In this document: in pieces, positions 53,940 to 64,000 of the stretch
Numbering within the stretch: position 1 is the first letter of the stretch
Layout: each line of letters begins with the position of its first letter
Assembly: GCA_021209875.1 (NCBI GenBank)
Contig: JAGYVD010000001.1
Span: forward strand, 3,472,001-3,536,000
DNA: 64,000 bases
Source of the DNA: Rosellinia necatrix
Taxonomy: Eukaryota; Ascomycota; Sordariomycetes; Xylariales; Xylariaceae
Reading direction: 5' to 3'
The notes under the pieces: model-generated
The model's input: only the letters and a program-made list of their open reading frames with translations
Database searches by the model: none
Told to the model about the DNA's origin: nothing
Program-made: the position numbers and the translations under genes

Positions 53940-54706
53940 ATGTCTACCACCGTCGCTACTCGCCCGGCGCCATCCAAGCCCACAATCAAAACACCGCCCA
54001 TTCCTCCAAATCAGACGTGGGTACCGCCAATTCAGCTTTATTGAGGACGAGATGACTGACATTGCCCTGCTATAGTCTTTATGTCACGAACCTACCATCC
54101 TCTAAGATCAATAAGGCTGATCTAAAGACCGCCCTCTATCTCCTGTTTTCTGCTCACGGCCCCGTTCTCGATGTCGTCGCTTTAAAAACCACAAAGATGC
54201 GTGGCCAGGCGCACATCGTCTTCCGCGATACTCATGCTGCTACGCAAGCCATGAGAACTCTAGATAACTTCCAATTCTTAGGCAAAGAACTGGTATACGC
54301 CCCCGTCATACCGCCGAGACCACAGGAAACTGAGCACCACTGACCGCGTTCTCCTCTGTAGAAAATACAATATGCAAAGTCGAAGTCCGACGCCATCGCG
54401 AAGCTGGACGGTACTTATAAAATGCCTGGCTCGGCTGCGGCTAACGTCGAGATGACCGAAATTCAACAAAGCATATTCAGCGCCCCTGCACCCATGTCAT
54501 CTGCGGGTTCGATTCCTCCTCCATCCCATGGCTTACCGGCCAAACCACCTCAGGTTACGAGCGCCCCCGTGGCGAATGCGCCCAGCCCTGATACTCGCGG
54601 TCAGAAGCGGACGCGTGACGAAGAAGAAGAAGAAGAAGAAGAGGAGGAGGAGGAGGAGGAGAGTGACGAGGATGTGGCAATGGAAGAGGACAGCGACGAT
54701 GAATAG
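53940..54706 (+). CDS. MSL1: U2 snRNP B''-like (U1A/U2B'' family) RNA-binding protein
   Basis: Exons are 53940-54016, 54076-54292 and 54362-54706, giving 212 aa. Introns are GTGGGT to TATAG (59 bp) and GTATAC to TGTAG (69 bp). The RRM comprises LYVTNLPSSKINKADLK (RNP2 is LYVTNL), then MRGQAHIVF (RNP1), and ends with KIQYAKSKSDAIAKL. This is the U1A/U2B''/SNF family pattern, which binds U1 or U2 snRNA stem-loops. A single RRM, as in yeast Msl1 and fungal U2B'', is followed by a Pro-rich linker and a Glu/Asp-rich tail made from a GAA/GAG repeat. The spliceosomal role is known for the family; whether it replaces U1A as well is not decided here. It is convergent with ATG10, 104 bp apart. Confidence 0.88.
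54017..54361 (+). other. MSL1 introns 1 and 2 (54017-54075 and 54293-54361)
   Basis: Splicing gives NQ-TLYVTNL and GKEL-KIQYAKSK, restoring the start and end of the RRM. Confidence 0.82.
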
Positions 54707-54810
54707 GCTACATGTTGGTCATTACCTTATGTTCAGGCACCATCATATTCCGGCAATCGGATTGCGCCAACTATGGGATGGGATGATGTACTGTCTGCCT
54801 ACGGTTGGCT

Positions 54811-55725
54811 TCACGCTTGGCCTACAACCATCTCCTTCGGCACCCAAAGTCCCACACTACCCCCCACCAAGCCGAGCCAAACCGTGAGGTAATCTTCCTT
54901 CGAGCAGTCGAAATGGACCATGGCGTCACCGAGGAAACATGGGTGTATAAAGAATGTCGGCACACTCGTAATGGGATGGTGCTGCGGGTTTAATCTTAGT
55001 CTACGAGGTAGAGACGATGGAAACCCCGATGAGAGTGCATCGTTGACGTAATAGTACAGGCGGTTCACTTACCTCGATGGAGATCCCCCCTATGGCGCCC
55101 TGGCCGCGGAGGACGTATTTGAAATGATCTGGCACTAAATGCCGGAAGACGGCCTCAATATCGAGCGGCGATTCATCGACTGGCAAATTGTGTAAACTAA
55201 ACCAGAGACATGGCGCACGGTATGTTGGGTGCAGATGAATCTCATACACCACATAGCTCGATTGGAAGTTCGCCCTTGACGAATACCGAAGAACCTCCTG
55301 GCAGAAAAACTACGTTAGAGGAATGGAGGCAATAATAAACATCGGATGCCACGAACCTTGTCCGCCTCTTCCGCATCTATCATCATACTGTCAGACGTGG
55401 ACTGCCGAGTAGATCGTCGCGTGGATCGTCGAGTCGGCGCCAGGGGTTCATCTAAGGCAACATTGCTGAGGCTACGTGCGAGCTCCTCATCAGTCTTGTT
55501 GTTTTCGAACGGCTTGGTGATTTGTAAGAAGGTCACCAAGTCGGCACGCGATGTTGCAGAAGTATCTAAGGCTGTATGGACGTTCAGGCGCCACTGTTTG
55601 CGGAGAGATCCGAGGGTGGCCTGGCAGTATTTTGCATCCAGGTAGTGGCAGACCTCGGCGAATTCCTCGTTGGTCAGGAACGGGTAGCATTTGTAAGCTG
55701 AACGGTTCTGAATATTCGCGGTCAT
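54811..55725 (-). CDS. ATG10: Autophagy E2-like enzyme Atg10
   Basis: Exons are 55725-55357, 55297-55073 and 54981-54811, giving 254 aa. Introns are GTTCGT to GCCAG (59 bp) and GTAAGT to CGCAG (91 bp), both phase 0. The N-terminal part (YPFLTNEEFAEVCHYLD) is followed by a Thr/Ser/Arg-rich linker. The E2-like core includes YEIHLHPTYRAPCLWFSL, the counterpart of the Y-x-PTY-x-VP-L-F motif, and FFIHPCFLGDAM, in which the Cys of HPC is the catalytic residue that receives Atg12 before transfer to Atg5. The C-terminus YLTVWLGLVGG is typical of ascomycete Atg10. The ATG at 55725 was chosen because the frame further upstream lacks another ATG. It is divergent from MNS1 and convergent with MSL1. Confidence 0.87.
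54982..55356 (-). other. ATG10 introns 1 and 2 (55356-55298 and 55072-54982)
   Basis: Splicing joins EEADK to EVLRYSSR and GGISIE to HHPITSVPTFF. Intron 1 has the unusual GTTCGT donor also seen in CDC55. Confidence 0.8.
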
Positions 55726-57126
55726 TCTTGACGTGCTTTCCGCAGCCAGCAATGTGGCTACAAGTACGATGAGGTGAAGCTGGCCGGGGTGGCGTTATGA
55801 TATCTAATTCGTAATTGTAGCCCAGTATAGACCTGTGTCTCGAGATAGTACCTACTACCTGACCGTCTGAACTGAAATGTCTGAAATGTGCAAGACGCGG
55901 TCTATGCGCACCTATGTATGTAAGATCTTGGGTGCATTATCTTAGGTAGGTAGTTCAAAGGTAGACAAACAGCTTACTTACTTGGTAGGTAGGTACCTCT
56001 TCGGTGGTGTGTGGTAGATGCAGCCCAAAATCACCTGGCGGATACCTGAGGTAATGAGGGGCAGGCAGAGTGGAAGAAAGTTCGTAGAGTTCATAGGTAT
56101 CAAACTAACCTATCAATAATTGCTACCTAGGTACCTAGGTGTGTAATAGTACCTACCTACCTACATAACTTGGGCAGGTGCAAGTACACACCCACACTTA
56201 GTAAGTACCTCCCTAGTAGTAGTAGTAGCAGTAGTAGTAGCAGTAGTAGTAGCAGTAGTAGTAGCAGTAGTAGTAGCAGTAGTAGTAGCAGTAGTAGTAG
56301 CAGTAGTAGTAGCAGTAGTAGTAGTAGTAGTATTTTAACGTCTATACTAGGGGGGTAAAGTACCTACTTAGGTAGGTAGGTTATGCATGTATTTTGCTAG
56401 AATAACTGATTATCTGTAGGTTAGGTATGTAGTTATTTACTGGAGGCCAAGCCTGGATGGGGAGCGGCCACGACACTAAACCCGCCTAGGAACTACTTAC
56501 AATGCATGCGCGCCACTTTGGGGTGTAAGACCCGCAACCTCGCAGCAAGTTACCTGTTATCTTGGCGTGGTGCAATGAGACAGCTTCCTTTGCAGTACAA
56601 AACTACCTACTTTTTGTCCTCTTCGGATTGTCCACACTGTTGAACTCCCCCTTCCTCCCTCCCCCTCCCTCCCAATATGAAGTTAAAAGGGAGATGAAAA
56701 CGTAGTATGGATGATCGACGCGTGCCCTCGTTTTCTATCGTAACCCTCTAGCTCGGGAGAGAAGCTCCGGATTCCATTCCGTCCATCTACCGGGTTGATC
56801 TGGTACCTTCATATTGTGGTGTCGTTGTTGGCTTGATTGTAGGTTGATAGGTCTTAATCGGCACATTTGGGTACTATGACTGATTAGCCTCAAGTCGACC
56901 GGTACCCTACCTACATAGTTCGAAACGCCACCGAGCCAACGCCACTAAGTGAGCACCACAGGGTCGACGTTTGCAGCCCTTTCGATCCTCGCGTAAAGCG
57001 TGCGCGCGCGCTGTCCGCGTATTAAACTACGGCCTCGGGTACTTCAGCTGAACAATTTACCGCCGGGCATTTGAGGTTTGTGTCCGTGCTACTAGCAAGG
57101 GCAGACACGCCACTCGCAATCCCGAC
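55726..57126. other. Divergent intergenic region
   Basis: Contains CCTA/TAGG tracts (55940-56165, 56360-56385), the AGT/AGC minisatellite at 56214-56332 and a CT-rich block at 56644-56674 upstream of the mannosidase. No gene is supported. Confidence 0.6.
56214..56332. repeat. 12-bp minisatellite AGCAGTAGTAGT
   Basis: About eight to nine near-perfect copies of the 12-mer, flanked by pure AGT triplets. In one frame it spells a Ser run, which I regard as incidental. Confidence 0.95.
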
Positions 57127-59150
<2,024 letters not shown>

Positions 59151-60200
59151 CTGCCCGTGCCTTAGACACGGGCTCCCATGACGGACTTTTAGTCACCCCT
59201 CCTCCGGCGGCGCTGCAGCTGCTATCGCGTCGGCTGCATATAATATAATAACGCAGTAGTAGTCTAGGGCGGACTTAACATTTTTGTTTATCTGTCTCAA
59301 AAGAAGAAAAGAAAAGAAAAAAACGAGAGTCTATAGACACAATATAGTACTTAACCCTGGCGATGCCTGCTTATGAGATAAAAGGGAAATGCATATACTA
59401 CAAGGATGCTTCAAGAAGAATTTAACTATTACTACTACCACTACTACTACCACTTCGTTGCAATCATAAGCTCAACAAGTAATAAGTGATAACTAACCGT
59501 GCATTCATATCCACCACCAATTATTGAGCCCAAACGTATACATTATAGCATGCCTGACCAAAAATACAGTAATTCCAACAAACAATTCCAAATCGCCATT
59601 TGTTGCTTGTAGGCAATATGTAGCTCAAATCTGCACACCGAGAGACAGGTAGTTGCCCAGGTTCGATTCTAGGTACCAAGTGTTTCGCCCAATCGTGGCC
59701 AGTTCCGCTATCTTGACTACCTCCTTGTCGGTTAGTAAGCACTTATGCACGTAGTACCTGTGTTATTCTGTACCCTATATGTATACTTAGAACTAAGTAT
59801 AAGGTAACTATATGCATATATATATACCTAGTTAGTTGTACTCTATTTTAGCTTAAGCCTGCTTAAGCTTAAAGCGGTACAAGGTCGATATGTAACCTCG
59901 TGAATCTACCGAGTAACCTTACTTACCTGTCGAACTTTAGGTACTTACATGCCTACCTAGTAGTGTAGTCTCAGTTAATCAACGCATCGGCAAGGTTAAT
60001 TAATGGCTTATTCCTACCACCATCACTATCAGTCAAGTGGTGCGTACCCGCCATCCACCTGATGACGATACCCTCTCAAAACAATCGACCAAACATGCGC
60101 CCAATGCGATAATAGGTCGTTTATCCAAATTAGGTAGCCTGCAGAATCGAGACGACAAGGCTAGTGAGAAAAGAAAGAAGAGAGAGACAACACAAACGCA

Positions 60201-60240
<40 letters not shown>

Positions 60241-60478
60241 GAGAGAGAGGAAAGGAGGACGGACACATGTTTCTGAGAAGAAAAGAAGAAGCCGTATCAC
60301 ATCTCCCCGACCCCTCTCTACCCGGTCTTTTCCCGTCGTCGTCGCCCGTCGTCGTCGCCCGTCGTCGTCGCTCGTCACCATCCTCGTCGCCGTCCTCGTC
60401 GCCGCTTCGCTTCTGTGACACGACAGCAAAGCCCGCCCTGGCGGCGGTCGCCCACCCGCCTTTCTCGGACCACCCACG
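59151..60478. other. Intergenic region upstream of the permease
   Basis: Contains ACT/ACC triplets near 59430-59455, a CA microsatellite at 60203-60237, and GTC/GCC triplet tracts at 60334-60412 in the presumed promoter or leader of the permease. No gene is supported. Confidence 0.55.
60203..60237. repeat. CA microsatellite next to GA tract
   Basis: About 17 CA units followed by GAGAGAGA, 240-275 bp upstream of the permease ATG. Confidence 0.93.
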
Positions 60479-62515
60479 ATGCCGTCATCCTATAGCAGCC
60501 GCGATATCGAGATGAGCATGTTCCCCATTAAGGAGGACTCGCTGGGCCCAGCGAGCAGCTACACCATGCGGGAGCCTGTGTATGAGGATGTCACCCCGCC
60601 CAGCGCTCTGGGCCAATTCATCGACGGCTTCCGACGCGACCCGACCCAGCGCATCACTCCAAAGGATCCCCTCAACGAGATACACGACGCTGAAGCCGCC
60701 CATCTCCGCGAGCCCATGCTCCCCAGGAATGGGTCCTACCCGCATTACTACGACCTGCGGCAGGCCACCCTGCAGACTGCCCAGTCGCATCTTGCCAGGA
60801 AGCTGAAGGGGCGACATCTGCAGATGATCGCAATCGGGGGTTCCATAGGTATGGGCTCTGTCTAGCCGCACAAGTAAAACGGCTTCCCCTCCGCTAACTC
60901 GACCTGCCCTCCTCGAAGGGACTGGCCTGTTTGTTGCCTCGGGCCGTGCTCTCGAGAGCGGCGGGCCGGGCTCCGTGCTCCTGGCCTATTTCATCATCGG
61001 TGTCATGTTATACTGTACTGTCCAGGCCTTGGGCGAGCTGGCTGTTTCGTTCCCCGTCGCCGGCTCTTTCTCCGCCTACTCGACCCGTTTCCTCCATCCT
61101 TCCTGGGGCTTTGCCATGGGCTGGAAGTGCGTCGTTGATCCTCCCCGTCTCTCCATGTCGTTTGCTCACTAATGACACAATAGTTATGCCCTGCAATGGG
61201 TCATCGCGCTTCCCCTCGAGATTATATCGGCATCTATCGTCACCACTTATTGGAACCCGAATATAAACAAGGCTGTCTTCGTTACATTGTTCCTCCTAGT
61301 CATCGTCTTAATAAACCTGTGTGGTGTCAAGGGTTATGGTGAGGCTGAGTTCATCTTTGCTATTATCAAGGTTATTGCCGTGATTGGCTTCATGTACGTA
61401 CTCCCCAGCCCGACCAAACTGCCAGTTCTCTGATCACCGTCTTTCCCCCATACAGCCTATTGGGCATTGTGCTCAACATTGGCGGCGCCCCCGGCGACGG
61501 CTATATCGGGGGCCGTTATTGGGTAGAACCCGGTGCGCTTCATAACGGCTTCAAGGGTTTATGCAGTGTTTTTGTCACGGCCGCTTTCGCCTTTGCAGGC
61601 ACTGAGCTTGTCGGCCTTGCCGCCGCCGAGACTGCAAATCCGCGCAAGTCGCTGCCCACGGCTATCAAACAGGTCTTTTGGCGCATCACACTATTTTACA
61701 TAGTCGCTCTGACACTCATTGGCCTCCTCGTGCCCTACAACGAACCACGCCTTACAATTGATCAGGATATCCCCACAATGGCATCGCCCTTCGTCATCGC
61801 CATTGAGAATGCCGGTATTGATGTTCTCCCCTCGGTTATGAACGTGGTTATTCTCATCGCCGTGCTCTCCGTGGGAAATTCGTCTGTCTTCGGATCTTCT
61901 CGGACGCTCGCAGCGCTAGCTGATCAAAACCAGGCACCCCGGATACTGTCCTACGTCGACCGCCGCGGGCGGCCGTTGATTGCCATCATGGTTTCGTCCT
62001 CGGTGGGGTTGCTGGCTTATCTTGCAGATATCGAACAGGAGGGTGAGGTACTCGACTGGCTCGTCGCCATCTCCGGCCTTTCTTCCATCTTCACGTGGGC
62101 CTCGATCTGTCTAGCGCATATTCGGTTCCGAAGGGCGTGGGCCTGTAAGGGCCATAAAGTCTCCGAGTTGGCCTTCTCGTCGCATGTCGGGGTTTATGGC
62201 TCTTGGCTAGGTTTCGTTATTAATATCCTCATCCTGATCGCGCAATTCTGGGTCGGTGCTTGGCCTGTGGGCTATACGACGAAGTCACCGATCGCACTGG
62301 CAAAGAGCTTCTTCCTTGTCTACCTCGCGGCCCCTGTCGTCATCCTCTTCTTCGTGGGGCACTACCTTTGGCATAAAACATCGTTCGTACGCGTTGCAGA
62401 TATGGACGTGGATACGGGTCGTCGTGACTTCAATCTGCCCATACTCATTGCGCAAGAGAGAGAGGAGAAGAAGAGTTGGCCTACGTGGAAAAAGGTGTAT
62501 AAATATATGTGTTAG
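60479..62515 (+). CDS. Amino-acid permease (AAT/YAT family, Gap1-like)
   Basis: Exons are 60479-60848, 60919-61126, 61184-61393 and 61456-62515, giving 615 aa. All three introns (57-70 bp, GTATGG, GTGCGT and GTACGT donors) are phase-consistent. The N-terminal cytosolic region (120 aa) precedes the first helix, QMIAIGGSIGTGLFVASG, the family's substrate-binding signature. Twelve membrane helices are expected. Further landmarks are ELAVSFPVAGSFSAYSTRF, GVKGYGEAEFIFA, FAGTELVGLAAAETANPRKSLP and SSVFGSSRTLAALADQNQAP, all typical of the fungal amino-acid transporter family. The protein is a plasma-membrane proton symporter; substrate range (general or specific) cannot be read from sequence. Fungal relatives are nitrogen-regulated; no specific control site was identified here. 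Confidence 0.93.
60849..61455 (+). other. Permease introns 1-3 (60849-60918, 61127-61183, 61394-61455)
   Basis: Acceptors are GAAG, ATAG and ACAG. Splices give GGSI-GTGLF, GWN-YALQW and IGFI-LLGIV, each restoring a conserved membrane segment. Confidence 0.88.
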
Positions 62516-63354
62516 GCTTTTGCGAGAGACCCCAGGACTAGCCTCGTGCGGCTTGTTTTTAGACTATGCCACGTTCCAATACGTTTAACGGCTATTTAAG
62601 TTTCTTATCTACGATTTATGTATTTTTTAGTATCAGAAGTTGCACGATGTTATGACGAGAGAAGAAGCAAAGATACTAGGAGAGGTTAGTCAATGAGGCA
62701 AAGGAAGGGACACTTCCGAATAGGTGTTTGGAGCATGTTTTTCTTAGTCCATCCTTGGTTGATTGATAGTGTCAATAAAAATTGGACGATAGGCGATCCG
62801 TATATCCACCCCAATATTATCAATGTCCTACAGCATTTCAGAGAACCCTACTCATAGTGGCTGCATGAACATCTTGTTGCTTGCTATGTTCGGAGCTAAA
62901 CAGTACAATACATAAGAGCCAATTCCTACAGTGTTACCCACCTTGAAAACAGAGGGAAACAAGGCAGCTTACAACTCCTAGAAAAGCTGGATACACCTAG
63001 AAACGAAGCCTGTTGTACAATTCAGTGGCGCGAAAATCTTCCAGTGTGCGCCGTCATCGAACTCGTTCCCTAGTTTCTTTTCCACGCCCCAAGCACGCAA
63101 TTGGCGCAATTCCTACCCTCCCTTCCTCTTTTGTACACATTGTCGGCAAAGGATAGGACTAAATCTTTAGCGGCAGCGGTAACGGGACAAAGATCCAATA
63201 AGGTTGTGCTCTCCCTATACTGATAGGTATGAGGTAATTAACACTACGAATGTCGAAGCCCGTCTTCGTCGCCCGTGGTTAGCGTTGTTTTGGTTAAGAT
63301 GAAAACTGCCAGTGCTCAGCTGCTCCTTCAGCGCATAGAGGCATCAAGGGTCGC
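62516..63354. other. Convergent intergenic region
   Basis: Between the permease and the partial gene at the right edge. No supported features. Confidence 0.45.
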
Positions 63355-63999
63355 CTAGAAATCCCAGTTGAAGCCACCGGTCTTGGCAGCAGGAGGCTTT
63401 CTACCAGGAACGGTTTTAGTGGTTTGAGTGTTGTCTTCATCACCGAAGAGCCAATTTCGAGCGGAACCCTTCCCACCACCCATACCGTCGCCCCCAATAG
63501 AGATACCTCGGTCGTCAATCACCTTGGATCCGTTCCTGCCAGCCGCCGACTTATTCTCCTTCTGTATAGGGGATTCATCGTAGGCAGCCCAATTTGGTTC
63601 CATCATCTTGACAGCTTTCTTGCGATCGTCACTTACGGTGGCTTTGGGTGCCAGCTTGTCCGGTGATCCATCGTCAGCAATAGCCCAATGGGTATCAAAA
63701 TCTCGGCCGCGGTCCTTCATATTGGTAATAGTTCCAAGGGGTTGGTGTGCTTCAGTCAACTTGGCCATTTTCCCCTCTTCATCGTACAGATTATTCTGGT
63801 ATAGGCCAAGCCCATTATTATGCGTGGCGCCACGGGGTCGGACAGGGCGGTTGTCTGGCGACGCGTTTCCATCGTCCACAAATTCGAAATGTGCTTCGGC
63901 ATCACGTCGGGGTTTGGCTTGTAGCGGCGCTTCCAAAGTCTCACCGTTTTCCGGTTCCCATTGATGCGTCTCCTGGTGACGAAGTACCTTGCTTGGTTT
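63355..63999 (-). CDS. Conserved hydrophilic protein, unrecognised; 5' part beyond window
   Basis: An open frame on the minus strand runs from the right edge to a TAG at 63357-63355 (about 214 codons visible). The start lies outside, because the frame is continuous to the edge with no ATG required. It has no membrane segment or signal. The sequence is polar, with recognisable patches: VLRHQETHQWEP, AHFEFVDDGN, ATHNNGLGLYQNNLYD, FDTHWAIADDGSP, DDRKKAVKMMEPNWAAYDESP and ISIGGDGMGGGKGSARNWLFGDE, ending GGFNWDF. The repeated acidic-plus-aromatic motifs suggest a conserved, probably nucleic-acid- or ribosome-associated fungal protein (somewhat like Stm1/SERBP1-type proteins), but this is speculation. 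I do not assign a function. Confidence 0.8.
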   Translation of the reverse strand, partial: KPSKVLRHQETHQWEPENGETLEAPLQAKPRRDAEAHFEFVDDGNASPDNRPVRPRGATHNNGLGLYQNNLYDEEGKMAKLTEAHQPLGTITNMKDRGRDFDTHWAIADDGSPDKLAPKATVSDDRKKAVKMMEPNWAAYDESPIQKENKSAAGRNGSKVIDDRGISIGGDGMGGGKGSARNWLFGDEDNTQTTKTVPGRKPPAAKTGGFNWDF

Positions 64000-64000
64000 G

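Noticed and set aside
56214..56332. Could the 12-bp repeat array be a CRISPR?
   Set aside because: Repeats are contiguous without spacers, and the host is eukaryotic.
56170..56358. Frame encoding a long Ser run
   Set aside because: It is a direct translation of the AGCAGTAGTAGT minisatellite with no flanking coding features.
59640..59690. tRNA-like internal promoter box (GGTTCGATTC)
   Set aside because: I could not fold a cloverleaf or find a matching A box or acceptor stem around it.

Overview
This window is nuclear DNA of a filamentous ascomycete, most likely a Sordariomycete. Genes are interrupted by short introns (about 50-105 bp) with GT donors and CTAAC/CTGAC-like branch sites. The encoded proteins are fungal orthologues (Sla1, Cog8, Dnm1, Atg10, a fungal AMP deaminase). 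One block carries the signature of repeat-induced point mutation (RIP). The order Xylariales is only a guess, based on the many palindromic CCTA/TAGG tetranucleotide tracts between genes. There are no bacterial operons, CRISPR arrays or ribosomal RNAs, and I found no tRNA gene I could support.

Layout. 1-13 kb: a truncated coiled-coil DUF8035-type gene, the mitochondrial glycine carrier HEM25, Golgi tether COG8, a TLC-domain membrane protein and the endocytic adaptor SLA1. 13-19 kb: gene-poor, with a 1.94-kb AT-rich DNA transposon bounded by perfect 42-bp terminal inverted repeats and TA dinucleotides. 19-25.5 kb: AMP deaminase AMD1 and a GPI-anchored secreted protein. 25.5-33 kb: an accessory stretch with a two-exon orphan gene, a broken aminoglycoside-phosphotransferase-like (APH) gene and AT-rich foldback repeats. 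33-47 kb: UDP-GlcNAc transporter YEA4 (with two micro-exons), PP2A regulatory subunit CDC55, dynamin DNM1 and RanGAP RNA1. 47-52 kb: a MITE-like repeat and a degraded multidomain zinc-finger-containing gene. 52-64 kb: ARC40/ARPC1, U2 snRNP B'' (MSL1), ATG10, an alpha-1,2-mannosidase, an amino-acid permease and the 3' part of an unrecognised conserved gene running off the right edge.

Most intact genes are housekeeping genes of membrane traffic and cytoskeleton (COG8, SLA1, ARC40, YEA4, MNS1), organelle dynamics (DNM1, ATG10, HEM25) and nucleotide, nuclear or signalling functions (AMD1, RNA1, MSL1, CDC55). They are adjacent but I see no evidence that they form a cluster. There is no biosynthetic or defence cluster, and I do not find a convincing undescribed system. 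The most interesting material is the RIP-altered transposon with intact ends, the decayed APH and zinc-finger genes, the small inverted-repeat elements and the orphan gene at 27.6 kb. Splice sites were placed by reading donor/acceptor signals, reading phase and family conservation; none is confirmed by transcripts.
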